Counted from the stretch's first letter, positions 30,529 through 39,967 are shown. The stretch is DNA of 64,000 bases from Microbacterium sp. 4R-513 (GCF_011046485.1 NZ_CP049256.1:310001-374000), one strand, 5' to 3'. Translations and numbers: made by a program. Notes: generated by a model from the letters alone, not told the origin.

Positions 30529-31665
30529 TCAGTCGAGGAAGTGGGATGCCGCGGCCCGCGCCTCGTAGACGACGTCGTCGAGGTCGTCGCCCACGGTGTT
30601 GACGTGCCCGACCTTGCGTCCCGGTCGAGGCGCCTTGCCGTAGGTGTGGACCTTCGCACCGGGGTATTCGGCGAGCGCCGCGGCGAACCGCTCGTCGAGC
30701 GCTCCGGAGGCGGGACCGCCGAGGATGTTGACCATGACCGACCACGGGGCGCGAGGCGACGGGTCGCCGAGGGGGAGGTCGAGCACCGCACGGAGGTGCT
30801 GTTCGAACTGGCTCGTCACGGCGCCGTCCTGGCTCCAGTGACCGCTGTTGTGCGGGCGCATGGCGAGCTCGTTGACGAGGAGTCGCTGGTCGGTCGTCTC
30901 GAACAGCTCGACCGCGAGCATGCCGGTGACGTCGAGCCCCTCGGCGATCGCGACGCCGATCCGCTCGGCCACGTCGACCAGTCGCTCGGCGGCGTGCGGC
31001 GCGGGCGCGAGCACCTCGGCGCACACGCCGTCGCGCTGCACGGTCTCGACCACGGGGTAGGCCCGGACCTCCCCCGAGGGTCGCCGCGCGACCTGCTGCG
31101 CGAGCTCGCGCGAGAAGTCGACGAGCTCCTCGGCCAGGAGCGCCCCGCCGCGCGCGTCTTCCGCGAGGGTCGCGAACCAGTCGTCGGCCTCCGTCCCGGC
31201 CGACACGACGCGCACGCCCTTGCCGTCGTAGCCGCCGCGCGGAGTCTTCACGACAGCTCTGCCACCGTGCGCGTCGAGGAACTCCTGCAGCTCGGCCGCG
31301 TCGTGCACGGCGGCCCAGGCGGGCTGCGGCATCCCGAGCTCTTGGAGCTTCGCGCGCATCACGAGCTTGTCCTGCGCGAAGCGCAGCGCGTCGGGGCCGG
31401 GTCGCACCGCGATGCCCTCGCCGACGAGCACGGCCAGCACCTCCTGCGGCACGTGCTCGTGGTCGAACGTCACGACGTCGACCTCGCGGGCGAAGGCGAG
31501 GACCGTGTCGGCGTCGCGGTAGTCGCCGACGGCCGTGGCTGCGAGGGCCGCCGCCATGCCCTCGTCCTCCGCGAGGACGCGCAGCTCGACGCCGAGCTCG
31601 ACGGCGGGGGCGATCATCATGCGGGCGAGCTGACCGCCGCCGACGACTCCGACACGCAACGACAT
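30529..31665 (-). CDS. purK: 5-(carboxyamino)imidazole ribonucleotide synthase
   Basis: The 378-residue ATP-grasp enzyme makes N5-CAIR from AIR, bicarbonate and ATP, directly feeding PurE. RVGVVGGGQLARMMIAPA is the N-terminal motif of PurK, VVKTPRGGYDGKGVR is the ATP-grasp glycine-rich loop, and NELAMRPHNSGHWSQDG is the conserved active-site region. The start at 31665 has AAGGAG 5 nt upstream, one of the clearest ribosome-binding sites in the window; an in-frame ATG at 31701 is rejected. The PH-domain gene ends 63 bp upstream on the same strand. Confidence 0.97.
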   Translation of the reverse strand: MSLRVGVVGGGQLARMMIAPAVELGVELRVLAEDEGMAAALAATAVGDYRDADTVLAFAREVDVVTFDHEHVPQEVLAVLVGEGIAVRPGPDALRFAQDKLVMRAKLQELGMPQPAWAAVHDAAELQEFLDAHGGRAVVKTPRGGYDGKGVRVVSAGTEADDWFATLAEDARGGALLAEELVDFSRELAQQVARRPSGEVRAYPVVETVQRDGVCAEVLAPAPHAAERLVDVAERIGVAIAEGLDVTGMLAVELFETTDQRLLVNELAMRPHNSGHWSQDGAVTSQFEQHLRAVLDLPLGDPSPRAPWSVMVNILGGPASGALDERFAAALAEYPGAKVHTYGKAPRPGRKVGHVNTVGDDLDDVVYEARAAASHFLD

Positions 31666-31728
31666 GGGGCTCCTTCTTTCCGGGCCTCCATCATCGCGCA
31701 CCGGGCCGCGCAGACCGAAGCGCGGTCG

Positions 31729-32280
31729 TCAGGGCTGGGGAGCCGCTGGGGGAATGGGGAGCTCGCGGTGCGCCAGGATCTGGTTGACCTCGACCTGGTC
31801 GACGAGGCTCTCGTGCACGAGCTCGACGCTCGGGATGTTCGTCAGCCGCATGGGCTCCTCGACGCCGTTCGAGAGCACAAGCGTGCCCGCGCCCCACATC
31901 CGCTGGAGGGGACCGCGCTTCACCTGGATGCTGTAGCCCCGGACGTGCGTCAGCTCGCGTCTGCGCGGCACCACGATACCCCGGCGTTCGATCACCCGGC
32001 GGGTCGTGATGGTCCAGGTGTGCGACCACCACGCGAGGAACGGCAGGAGCCCGAGGAGCAGGATCGCGACCGCGGCCGCGGTCAGCAGCATCCAGTTCCG
32101 GAACGGCTCGGGGAGGTTGCCGTAGAAGAAGCCCGCCACGCCGGCGACGACGACGACGACGAGGGCCGACCAGACGAGCCTGCGTGCGTGGCTGCGGAAT
32201 CGCGCGACGCGGAGCTCGGGCGTGGGCACGCCCGGCGCCGGGGTCGGAGGCCTGCCCCCGAACGTCGCCGGCTGCGTCAT
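31729..32280 (-). CDS. Bacterial PH-domain (DUF304) membrane protein
   Basis: The 183-residue protein has a proline-rich N-terminus, two membrane helices (about 35-55 and 63-83) and then a bPH2/DUF304-type domain with TWTITTRRVIERRGIVVPRR and HVRGYSIQVKRGPLQRMWG. Such proteins sit in the membrane with the PH-like domain in the cytosol; their role is unknown, and in actinobacteria the gene often lies next to birA. A GAGAAT -10-like box ends 6 nt before the ATG, so it may be transcribed without a leader. The C-terminus is proline-rich. Confidence 0.87.
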   Translation of the reverse strand: MTQPATFGGRPPTPAPGVPTPELRVARFRSHARRLVWSALVVVVVAGVAGFFYGNLPEPFRNWMLLTAAAVAILLLGLLPFLAWWSHTWTITTRRVIERRGIVVPRRRELTHVRGYSIQVKRGPLQRMWGAGTLVLSNGVEEPMRLTNIPSVELVHESLVDQVEVNQILAHRELPIPPAAPQP

Positions 32281-32326
32281 GCGTCCATTCTCCGACGACC
32301 CGGCGACAGCCGGCGCCGCCTCGCCG

Positions 32327-33142
32327 TCAGCGGCCCAGGTGACCGCTCAGCCGGACGTGAGTCACGTCGCCGGCGGACACCGTGGTCAGCACGTCGCCCG
32401 ACTCGACGACCAGACGCCCTTCGCCGTCGATGCGCGCGGCTCGCCCTTCGAGCTTCGAGCCGTCGGGGAGCGAGACGATGACGTCGGTCCCGAGCGTCGA
32501 GCAGACGGTCTGGACCTCACCCAGGACGCCGGACGCCGCAGCGTCGCCGCGCGACGCGAGCAGTGCCGAGAGCTGCTCGTCGAGCGCCCGGAGGTAGTCG
32601 GCGAGGAGCTTGTCCTCGTCGCACTCGAGCCCGACGGCGGCGAACGACGTCGCCGTGGCGACCGGGAGGTCGGTGCGCGGCATGCGAGTGTTGACGCCCG
32701 CTCCCACGACGACGACGTCGGGATGCCCCGGCACGACCTCCGCGAGGATGCCGCAGATCTTGCCCCCGTCGAGGAGGACGTCGTTCGGCCACTTGAGGCG
32801 TGCCGCGTGGCCCGTGCCGTACAGCTGCTCGGCGAGCGCACGCGTCATGGCGGCTCCGGCGAGAAGCGGGATCCAGCCCCGCGCCTCCACCGGGAGGTCG
32901 GGGACACGAACGACGACCGAGACCGCGAGCGCCGTCCCGGCGGGGGTCGTCCACGACCGGTCGAGGCGCCCGCGCCCGGCGCGCTGGTCGTTCGTGAGGA
33001 GGAGCGACAGGTGCGGCCAGCGCTCCGGATCCGCCACGACCGACTCGACGACATCGGCGTTCGTGGACCCGGTCGTCTCGACGACCTGGACACGCGGGCT
33101 GACGGCGGCGGCGAGGGGGTATCCGGCTTCGGAGATCGGCAT
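32327..33142 (-). CDS. birA: Biotin-[acetyl-CoA-carboxylase] ligase
   Basis: The 271-residue enzyme activates biotin with ATP and transfers it to the lysine of biotin carrier domains. [23 protein letters not shown] (the biotin-loop GRGRxxR motif) and [18 protein letters not shown] are present. There is no N-terminal winged helix, so it is the monofunctional type and not a repressor. It is divergent from accD, and its likely main substrate is the BCCP domain of the biotin carboxylase at 40753-42519. TAGGGT lies 6 nt before the ATG at 33142. Confidence 0.95.
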   Translation of the reverse strand: MPISEAGYPLAAAVSPRVQVVETTGSTNADVVESVVADPERWPHLSLLLTNDQRAGRGRLDRSWTTPAGTALAVSVVVRVPDLPVEARGWIPLLAGAAMTRALAEQLYGTGHAARLKWPNDVLLDGGKICGILAEVVPGHPDVVVVGAGVNTRMPRTDLPVATATSFAAVGLECDEDKLLADYLRALDEQLSALLASRGDAAASGVLGEVQTVCSTLGTDVIVSLPDGSKLEGRAARIDGEGRLVVESGDVLTTVSAGDVTHVRLSGHLGR

Positions 33143-33148
33143 GGCGCA

Positions 33149-33257
33149 ACCCTACGCGGCACCCGCGAGGCTCGACCGAGGGCTTGACAGCCGACAGCCG
33201 ATCGCGGATGCCCTTGTGCGAACCCTCCAACGGATCGGCGAGCCCCGCCGATAGTGT
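33149..33257. promoter_or_regulatory. Divergent leaderless promoters of birA and accD
   Basis: TAGGGT (33149-33154, minus strand) sits 6 nt from the birA ATG; TAGTGT (33252-33257, plus strand) sits 7 nt from the accD GTG at 33265. TTGACA occurs at 33184-33189 but is not at a proper distance from either box. Confidence 0.42.
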
Positions 33258-33264
33258 GGAGGAC

Positions 33265-34854
33265 GTGACCGACACGCCCGATCTCTCCACGACCGCCGGC
33301 AAGATCGCCGACCTGCGCGCCCGTTACCAGGAGGCCGTCGTCGACGCCGAGGAGGCGGCACGCGGCAAGCAGCACGCGAAGGGCAAGCAGACCGCGCGCG
33401 AGCGCATCGAGCAGCTCGTCGACACGGGCTCGTTCGTCGAGTTCGACGAGTACGTGCGCCACCGCACGACGGCCTTCGGCATGGACAAGGCGCGTCCTTA
33501 CGGGGACTCGGTCGTGACGGGTGTCGGCACGATCCACGGCCGCACGGTTGCCGTCTACGCGCAGGACTTCTCGACGTTCGGCGGATCACTCGGCGAGGCC
33601 GCGGGCGACAAGATCATCAAGATCATGGAGTTCGCCATGCAGGGCGGCATGCCTTGCGTCGGCATGCTCGACTCGGGCGGCGCCCGCATCCAGGAGGGCG
33701 TCATCGCCCTCGGCAAGTACGGCGAGATCTTCCGCCTGAACACCGCGGCATCCGGAGTCATCCCGCAGATCTCGATCATCATGGGACCGGCCGCGGGCGG
33801 CGCGGTCTACTCCCCCGCCCTCACCGACTTCGTCGTCATGGTCGACAAGACCAGCCAGATGTTCGTCACCGGCCCCGACGTCATCAAGACCGTCACGGGC
33901 GAGGACGTCGGCATGGAGGAGCTCGGCGGCGCCTACACCCACAACACCCGCTCGGGCGTCGCGCACTATCTCGCCGAGGACGAGGAGGACGCGCTCGACT
34001 ACGTCCGGACCCTCCTCGGCTACCTGCCCGACAACAACATGTCGGAGCTGCCGGTCTACGAGACCGGGTTCGAATGGGAGACGACGGATGCCGATCGCAC
34101 CCTGAACACCGTCATCCCCGACTCGCCCAACCAGCCGTACGACATCCACAACGTCATCCAGCACATCGTCGACGCGGGCGACTTCCTCGAGGTGCAGCCG
34201 CTGTTCGCCCCCAACATCGTCATCGGCTTCGGACGGGTCGAGGGTCGCACGGTCGGGATCATCGCGAACCAGCCGTCGCAGATGGCGGGAACCCTCAACA
34301 TCGAGGCCGGCGAGAAGGCCAGCCGCTTCGTGCGGTTCTGCGACGCGTTCTCGATCCCGATCGTCACGCTCGTGGACGTGCCCGGGTACCTCCCCGGCAC
34401 CGATCAGGAGTGGACAGGAGTCATCCGCCGCGGCGCCAAGCTCCTCTACGCCTACGCCGAGGCGACCGTGCCCCTCGTCACCGTCATCCTTCGCAAGGCG
34501 TACGGCGGGGCGTACATCGTCATGGGCTCGAAGCAGCTCGGGGCCGACGTGAACCTCGCCTGGCCCACGGCCGAGATCGCCGTCATGGGCGGCCAGGGGG
34601 CCGTCAACATCCTCTACCGCGGCGAGATCAAGCGCGCCGAGGAGGCGGGCGAGGATGTCGCGGCCGTCCGCACGCGCCTCGCCAACGAGTACACGTACAA
34701 CGTCGCCTCGCCCTTCCTCGCCGCCGAGCGCGGCGAGCTGGACGGCATCATCGAGCCGGCGCAGACCCGCGTGTCGATCGCGAAGGCCCTCCGCGCCCTG
34801 CGCGGCAAGCGCGCGAGCCTGCCGCCCAAGAAGCACGGGAACATCCCGCTGTGA
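33265..34854 (+). CDS. Acyl-CoA carboxylase beta subunit (carboxyltransferase)
   Basis: The 529-residue protein is the carboxyltransferase of acetyl/propionyl-CoA carboxylase (AccD5/PccB type). [33 protein letters not shown] and [16 protein letters not shown] form the oxyanion holes and acyl-CoA site; [14 protein letters not shown] and [17 protein letters not shown] complete the second half. It gives malonyl- or methylmalonyl-CoA for lipid synthesis or propionate use. The GTG at 33265 is supported by a -10 box 7 nt upstream and by the family's normal N-terminus; the frame is open back to 33184. The epsilon gene starts in its stop codon. Confidence 0.95.
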   Translation: MTDTPDLSTTAGKIADLRARYQEAVVDAEEAARGKQHAKGKQTARERIEQLVDTGSFVEFDEYVRHRTTAFGMDKARPYGDSVVTGVGTIHGRTVAVYAQDFSTFGGSLGEAAGDKIIKIMEFAMQGGMPCVGMLDSGGARIQEGVIALGKYGEIFRLNTAASGVIPQISIIMGPAAGGAVYSPALTDFVVMVDKTSQMFVTGPDVIKTVTGEDVGMEELGGAYTHNTRSGVAHYLAEDEEDALDYVRTLLGYLPDNNMSELPVYETGFEWETTDADRTLNTVIPDSPNQPYDIHNVIQHIVDAGDFLEVQPLFAPNIVIGFGRVEGRTVGIIANQPSQMAGTLNIEAGEKASRFVRFCDAFSIPIVTLVDVPGYLPGTDQEWTGVIRRGAKLLYAYAEATVPLVTVILRKAYGGAYIVMGSKQLGADVNLAWPTAEIAVMGGQGAVNILYRGEIKRAEEAGEDVAAVRTRLANEYTYNVASPFLAAERGELDGIIEPAQTRVSIAKALRALRGKRASLPPKKHGNIPL

Positions 34855-35081
34855 GCGGCGACTCGTCGCCCGAGGAGGGAATCCACCTCGAGGTGCTGCA
34901 CGGGCAGCCCACCGAGGCCGAGCTGGCCGCTCTCATCGCCGTCGTGAGCGAGGCCTACGTCGAGGAGGCCTCCTCGGCCCTGGCCGACGACACGAAGAGC
35001 CGTACCGCGTGGTCGGTGTCGCAGCGGCCGTTCCGCGCGCCGCTGCGCCGTGAGCTCGGCTGGACCGGTTTCCAGGGCTGA
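34851..35081 (+). CDS. Acyl-CoA carboxylase epsilon subunit
   Basis: The 76-residue protein begins at GTG 34851, overlapping the accD stop (GTGA). Its first part, [20 protein letters not shown], is the short conserved helix of AccE/PccE epsilon subunits, which in Mycobacterium and Streptomyces hold the alpha and beta subunits together. The tail [15 protein letters not shown] is typical too: a disordered link ending in a basic, tryptophan-containing stretch. The overlap implies fixed stoichiometry with accD. Because it is small it is easily missed. Confidence 0.87.
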   Translation: MSGDSSPEEGIHLEVLHGQPTEAELAALIAVVSEAYVEEASSALADDTKSRTAWSVSQRPFRAPLRRELGWTGFQG

Positions 35082-35371
35082 AGCCCCCGACCCTTGCCAG
35101 ACGCCGCCCTGGGGGCGCATCATCGATTCCGGCAGGAATCCGTCCCCGACCACGCGCTCTGCGCTGATGGCGGGTACGCCTTCGGGGCCGATGCCAGGCG
35201 GGACAAGGGCTTGTCCCCCATCCGGCGCAAATGTCCCCCGAAATACCTACAGACGGAAAGTTGCCACCCCCGGATACTTGAAGTGCTGGAACGCTTTGCG
35301 TTCGGCTGACCTGACTGTCCCAAGCAGTCTCAGGTTCGGCCACGCGAACGGTTTTCGGGTAACCGTTCGCC

Positions 35372-35404
35372 AGGCGGGGGCAGGCATATCTGCCGCCCCC
35401 GCCT
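35372..35404. terminator. Strong GC hairpin, candidate terminator
   Basis: A stem of 14 pairs with one bulged A and a 4-nt TATC loop. There is no T tract; it lies between convergent transcripts and could act in either direction. Confidence 0.45.
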
Positions 35405-35414
35405 CTTCCGATTC

Positions 35415-35457
35415 CGCCCCCCGCCCTGGTTCCCCTCCCCCACCAGGACGGGGGGCG
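35415..35457. terminator. Second strong GC hairpin, candidate terminator
   Basis: A 16-bp stem with one mismatch and an 11-nt loop of C and T. On the plus strand it is followed by GAGATTCTT, a weak T-containing tail. Confidence 0.48.
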
Positions 35458-35610
35458 AGATTCTTAACCGGCAGGGTGGCACGGCTGGACACCGCGGGCA
35501 CCGCTCAACGCCGGGTGACCGCATCCGCGGCTCACACGCCAGTGAGGGCCCTTCAACGGCTCACCCGCACCAGAGTCTCCGGCGATCCCCCCTTCGGGCG
35601 GCCCGGGCCG

Positions 35611-36670
35611 TCAGGCGGGGTGGTCGATCTCTCGCCAGAGCTCGACGACGTCCTCGTCGGACAGCCCAGGGCCGGCGGCCGAGCGCCCCACCACCGTGAC
35701 GGCGACGCGCTCGTCGGGCGACGTGCGGATGTAGAGCCGGTCGGATGTCGAGGCCCGCAGAGTGTCGGCGAGCTGCGCGCGGATGAGGGCGAGGGATGCC
35801 TCGTCCAGCCCGTCGAGGCCGCCCTCGTCGAGGACCGTCACCGTCGCGCCCCGGCGACGCGCGGAGTCGAGCTGCGTGCGCACGTCGTCGTCGAGGAGGC
35901 GCGGCCCGCGCATCTCGTCACGGAGCGCCCCCTCTGCGATGCGGGCCTCGAGCTTCTCCTCGTCGTCGAGCGCCCCGGTCGTGGCGACGGTGCGTGTGAG
36001 GATGGGGCCGGCGACGGCGAGCGCACGCTGCACCTGCACCCGGCGCTCGCGCTGACGTCCCGTCTGCGATGCCTGCCAGGCGGAGGCCGCGCGCTGCAGC
36101 TGAGCGAGACGGGCCGTGTCCCGCGCAGCCCGGTCCATCGAGCGGAGGAGGAGCTGGGCGACCCCGACCCAGACGATCGATCCCACGAGACCGAGCGACA
36201 GCGCGTCCAGGGGGGCCCATCCACGCCATCGAGGCGATGCCCAGCACCACGATCCCGGCCCACGCGACCCATGGCCGCCGGCGGACCATGACGATCGTCA
36301 TGAGCGCGCCGATGCCACCCAGATACCAGGTCGCAAAAGGCTCGGTGCGATTGTCCGCACCCACTCCGACCGCGATCGACGTCGGCACCAGCACGGCGCT
36401 CACGAAGGCGAGTAAGCTCGCCCACAGCGGGAGGATCGTCGGCCCGCGCGAGCCGATCGTGAGCTGCAGGTCTTCGTCCTGCGCGGGATGCGCGTCGACG
36501 GGCTTCGGCTCCCAGAAGATGCAGAGCCACGTCGTGACGAGATAGAGGCTCAGGGCGATCACGACGACGAGGGGGTACGGCACGGGCGCGGTCCACCAGA
36601 GGCCGCGCGCGGCGAGGTACGCCGTGAACGCGATTCCCAGGGTGACCAGGATGGTGCGGACACTGATCAC
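35611..36670 (-). pseudogene. Six-helix membrane protein next to a two-component system, split by a frameshift
   Basis: Two frames on the minus strand join into one coherent protein of about 352 residues. The first (GTG 36670 to about 36212) encodes five membrane helices from ISVRTILVTLGIAFTAYLA to WVAWAGIVVLGIASMAW. The second (from about 36213 to 35611) continues with a sixth helix, LDALSLGLVGSIVWVGVAQL, a charged coiled-coil stretch and a cytosolic domain of about 130 residues. The shift is at a run of six G (36210-36215); five G would restore the frame. The GTG overlaps the histidine kinase stop (GTGA), so the operon is regulator, kinase, this protein. It may be a pseudogene, a read error, or a case of +1 frameshifting. 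I do not recognise the C-terminal domain. Confidence 0.75.
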
Positions 36671-37923
36671 GCCGTCGCCTCCCGCCACTCCAGGCGCACC
36701 GTCGTGCCGTGCTCGCCAGAGGCGATGCGCGTCGTGCCGCCGACGGCGGCGACGCGGGCGATGATCGAGGCGCGGATGCCGAGGCGATCGTCGGGCACGC
36801 CCTCGAGGTCGAACCCGCGGCCGGTGTCGTGGACCTCGATCCGCAGCTGAACGGGATCGGCGACAGCGCGGACTGCGACGGCGAGCCCCTCGCCGTCGGC
36901 GTGCTCGATCGAGTTCGTGATCGCCTGCATCGTCGCCAGGATGAGGGCGCGGGCGACGCGTCCCGGGACGGCCGGATGCTCGCCGTCGATCGAGCGCTCG
37001 ACAGTGACCTCGACGCCGAGGTCACCGGAGATGTGCTCGATCTCGTCGGCGATGGCCGCGGCATCCCTCGGCTCGTCCGGTCCCTCCTCCGGATCCTGCT
37101 CGGTGTTGGCGAGCCGCGTGAGGGCCTCTCGGGCCATCGCGGCGGCGAGGGTCCGCTCGCGGTCGGTCTGGGCCCGCTCGGCCGCGATGAGGGCCGCGAG
37201 CACGCTGTCGTGCATGAGGGCCGCGACCGCGACGCGCTCCTGCTCGGTCGCTGCGGCCGCCGCCGCCGACGCGTACGACTCGACAGCGCGGGCGCGCGTC
37301 TCGTCGACGTTGGCCGAGACGGAACGGAAGACCCACGCGAGGGTCAGCAGGATGAAGCCCAGGATGAGGGCAAACGAGACGTCGAGGAGGACGGGGATCC
37401 AGAAGTCCTGCGCGAACCCTGCCTGGATGAGTCGGACGAGGCCGAAGACGAGCGGGAGAAGGGCCGTCCAGCCCAGCTGCACCAGGAGCGGGAACGCGAG
37501 CACCGCGGCCACCGTGCCGACGTTGACCAGGTACCAGATCCACGGCTCGGCCGTCGGGACGGGCGCCGTCCCGCCGCGTGTGGCGATCGGCCACAGGAGC
37601 AGCGCGACGAGGTAGAGGAGGGCGAAGAGGCCGGCGAAGAACCTCACGCCGCGGCCGATGACACAGGCGAGGAGCATCAGGGCGAGAGGACCGAACGTCC
37701 CGATGACGAGCACCTGGTGCCACCCGGGGCCCTCTTCGATCGGTCCGAACGATTCCAGGAATGCCTGGATGCCGAGGATCAGGGCGCCGAAGGCGACCGC
37801 GAGCGCGATGGCGCGCTCGATGCGCCGGCGGGTGAACGAGCCGAGGCCTGCACTGGTCTCACGCGTCTGCGGGATATGGCCCCAGGCGTCGTCGAGAACC
37901 GACCCGGTCGCGTCAGCCGTCAC
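36667..37923 (-). CDS. Membrane histidine kinase, NarL-system type
   Basis: The 418-residue protein has six helices (about residues 36-200), then a coiled linker and a short DHp-like helix with ALMHDSVLAALIAAER, in which His238 is the likely phosphorylation site. The ATPase part has NSIEHADGEG (N box), VHDTGRGFDLEGVPDDRLGI (G boxes) and ends at the usual place for HATPase_c kinases of the NarX/LiaS type. The sensor has almost no external loops, which suggests that it senses membrane or lipid-wall state. It starts at GTG 37923 with an 11-bp overlap with the response regulator gene. A longer open frame to 38280 lies wholly in that gene. Confidence 0.85.
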   Translation of the reverse strand: MTADATGSVLDDAWGHIPQTRETSAGLGSFTRRRIERAIALAVAFGALILGIQAFLESFGPIEEGPGWHQVLVIGTFGPLALMLLACVIGRGVRFFAGLFALLYLVALLLWPIATRGGTAPVPTAEPWIWYLVNVGTVAAVLAFPLLVQLGWTALLPLVFGLVRLIQAGFAQDFWIPVLLDVSFALILGFILLTLAWVFRSVSANVDETRARAVESYASAAAAAATEQERVAVAALMHDSVLAALIAAERAQTDRERTLAAAMAREALTRLANTEQDPEEGPDEPRDAAAIADEIEHISGDLGVEVTVERSIDGEHPAVPGRVARALILATMQAITNSIEHADGEGLAVAVRAVADPVQLRIEVHDTGRGFDLEGVPDDRLGIRASIIARVAAVGGTTRIASGEHGTTVRLEWREATA

Positions 37924-38584
37924 CGGCGCCCCCGTCGGATTGGGATTGGGAGAGGATGCCGTCCTCCATCGCGCGACGCAGCAGATCGACCTTGGTCGGC
38001 GCGGGGCGCCCGACCTCGACGTACTTGACGCGCACGCGCGTGATGTTCTCCTTGGCGGTCGAGTAGGCGACGCCGAGGCGATCCGCGACCACCTTGAGCG
38101 GCAGGCCGGCCGCGTACAGGCGCAGCACCTCGCGCTCGCGCTGCGAGAGCTGCGCGTCGGCGAAGGCGCGGTCGCCCTCGACGGCGCTCGCCCACTCCAC
38201 GTTGTTGAGCGGTTCGCCGCGCGCCACCGTGCGGACCGCGGCGATGACGTCGTCGATCGGCGAGGCCTTGCTGACGACACCCGCGGCGCCCGCCACGAGA
38301 GCCTCGCGCACCGCCGCGGGGCGGTCGGCGACGCTGTGGATGATGACGCTCGAGCCGTCCGACGTCAGCCGCCGGACGTTCTCGGTCACCGTGGTGCCGT
38401 CGCCGAGGGTCAGGTCGAGCACCACGACGTCGGCAGGGCGGGCGCGGGCGAAGCTCCGCCAGTCGAGGTACGCGGTCACCGTGCTGCCCGAGAACACGAC
38501 GTTCTCGGTGCCGCCGCGCGCACACGCGGCCTCGAGTCCGAGTCGGACGGACTCGTGGTCGTCGATGAGGGCCACGCGCGTCAT
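37913..38584 (-). CDS. LuxR/NarL-type response regulator
   Basis: The 223-residue protein has a receiver domain (VALIDDHESVRLGL, phosphoacceptor Asp57 in VVVLDLTLGDG, KASP as the conserved lysine) and a C-terminal LuxR helix-turn-helix, LSQREREVLRLYAAGLPLKVVADRLGVAYSTAKENI, split here as AQLSQREREVLRLYAAG and KVVADRLGVAYSTAKENI. It is cognate to the following kinase, given the 11-bp overlap. A TAGCCT box lies 6 nt before the ATG, so the operon likely begins with a leaderless message. The target genes are not visible; autoregulation is possible. Confidence 0.92.
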   Translation of the reverse strand: MTRVALIDDHESVRLGLEAACARGGTENVVFSGSTVTAYLDWRSFARARPADVVVLDLTLGDGTTVTENVRRLTSDGSSVIIHSVADRPAAVREALVAGAAGVVSKASPIDDVIAAVRTVARGEPLNNVEWASAVEGDRAFADAQLSQREREVLRLYAAGLPLKVVADRLGVAYSTAKENITRVRVKYVEVGRPAPTKVDLLRRAMEDGILSQSQSDGGAGDG

Positions 38585-38593
38585 GCGCCCAGG

Positions 38594-39967
38594 CTAGCGC
38601 GGCTCGTGCGCGCGGGTGAGGGTCGCGACGGCCTCGACGTGGTGAGAGTTGGGGAACAGGTCGAGTGCCGCGATGGAGCCCGTCTCGTACCCGCGCTCGC
38701 GGAACGTCGCGAGGTCGCGCGCGAGCGCCACGGGGTCGCACGCGACATAGACGACGGTGCGTGGGGCGAGAGTCGCGACGCCCTCGACGACCGCCCGGCC
38801 CGCGCCGGATCGAGGCGGGTCGAGGATCACGACTCCCCGGGACAGCCGCTCGCGCTGGGCCACGGATGCCTCGTCCCCCAACCGCGCGATCCATCTGTCC
38901 ACGCGGTCCGTCTCGGCGCGTGCGCCGACCCACTCGGCGAGGTTCTCACCGGCGTGGTCGGTCGCGCGCGGGTCCGACTCGATACTCGTGACCCGCGTGC
39001 CCTCGCCGCCGAGGTCGCCGAGGGTGGCGGCGAACAGGCCCACACCCCCGTAGAGGTCGAGGTGCCAGGCATCCGGATCGATCCCGTCCGACTCGGCGGG
39101 CGCGGCACGCAGCTGTGCCGACACGAGCGATGACAACGAATGCGCGGCGAGCCGGTGCACCTGCCAGAAGCCGCCCGCGTCGACGCGGAAGTCCCTGCCG
39201 TCCACGCTCTCCACCACCGTCTCGAACGCGGGATCGTCCTTACTCGGCTGCGGCTTCGGCGCCGGGGCTCTTCTTCCCCCGCGCCGCGGGCCCTGGCGTC
39301 GGGGGCGCTCGATCTCGGGACGCGGGATGACGCGCACCCGCCCGTCGGACGGCTGGACGAGGTCGATGCGCCCCGGCCTGCCGCCGGCGAGACGGAGGGC
39401 CGCCCGCTCGATGGCCGGCGTAGCCAGCGGGTGGTCCTCGACCGGGATGATGCGGTGACTGCGAGCCGCGTACGGGCCGACCCGGCCCTCGGCATCGACG
39501 TGGAGGCTCACGCGCGTGCGCCAGGCGGTGCCGTCCTGCGTCTCGGCGGCGACGACCTCGCCCTCGGGCGAGACGATCGGGGTCGCGGGCTCGAGCGTCA
39601 CCGCCGTATCGGGCATCCGGCCGATCCGCTCGAGCGCGTCGCGGAGAACCCGCGTCTTGAGCGTCCTCTGGTGCTCGAGCTCGATGTGGCCGAAGTCGGC
39701 TCCGCCGGGGCGGTCCTCGGGCGGCACGTCGACATCCGCCTGGCGCCATACATGGGGGCGGCGGTGGGGCGAGGCATCCAGGACCTCCAGCACCTCACCG
39801 CGCCAGAAGGACTTGGATGCCGCGTCCCCGGCGTCGGTGACCCGCACTCGCACACGCTCGCCGGGGATCGCATCGGGGACGAAGACGACGCGCCCTTCGT
39901 GGCGTCCGACGAACACGCCGCCGTGCGCGACGTCGGTGATGTCGAGGTCGAGAAGCCGGTCGTCCAT
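38594..39967 (-). CDS. TrmA/RlmD-like RNA 5-methyluridine methyltransferase
   Basis: The 457-residue protein has an N-terminal TRAM-like RNA-binding domain (about 1-75, VFVPDAIPGERVRVRV), a central insertion, and a C-terminal SAM-binding domain with DLYGGVGLFAATLGD. VILDPPRSGAGRAVVEGV is the catalytic DPPR motif and YVACDPVALARDL holds the nucleophilic cysteine of the RumA/TrmA group, which methylates C5 of uridine in rRNA or tRNA. A poly-basic low-complexity stretch at about residues 230-255 is unusual and may be a flexible linker or an RNA contact. The ATG at 39967 has GGAGG directly upstream and a CAGGCT box 6 nt before it. Confidence 0.88.
   Translation of the reverse strand: MDDRLLDLDITDVAHGGVFVGRHEGRVVFVPDAIPGERVRVRVTDAGDAASKSFWRGEVLEVLDASPHRRPHVWRQADVDVPPEDRPGGADFGHIELEHQRTLKTRVLRDALERIGRMPDTAVTLEPATPIVSPEGEVVAAETQDGTAWRTRVSLHVDAEGRVGPYAARSHRIIPVEDHPLATPAIERAALRLAGGRPGRIDLVQPSDGRVRVIPRPEIERPRRQGPRRGGRRAPAPKPQPSKDDPAFETVVESVDGRDFRVDAGGFWQVHRLAAHSLSSLVSAQLRAAPAESDGIDPDAWHLDLYGGVGLFAATLGDLGGEGTRVTSIESDPRATDHAGENLAEWVGARAETDRVDRWIARLGDEASVAQRERLSRGVVILDPPRSGAGRAVVEGVATLAPRTVVYVACDPVALARDLATFRERGYETGSIAALDLFPNSHHVEAVATLTRAHEPR

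Larger units (their letters stand above)
35082..35610. other. 529-bp gene-free region with a chain of hairpins
   Basis: I see no credible gene here. From 35200 on there are six inverted repeats: 35200-35217 (8-bp stem), 35289-35303 (6 bp), 35309-35335 (6+3 bp with a bulge), 35344-35370 (10-bp perfect stem, 7-nt loop), 35372-35404 (14-15 bp, one bulge) and 35415-35457 (16 bp with one mismatch and a C-rich loop). The part 35220-35345 is visibly less GC-rich than its surroundings. The last two can serve as terminators for the convergent genes on each side; the rest are unexplained and could belong to a structured RNA. Confidence 0.6.

Noticed and set aside
28494..30791. LCP protein of 765 residues
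   Set aside because: The extension runs through purE. The GTG at 29945 with AAGGAG and a 4-bp overlap is the better start.
33586..34836. 416-residue minus-strand frame
   Set aside because: Antisense of the carboxyltransferase gene; no start signal and no motif.
35082..35610. RNase P RNA, tmRNA, SRP RNA or tRNA
   Set aside because: I looked for their conserved ends and loops on both strands and saw none.
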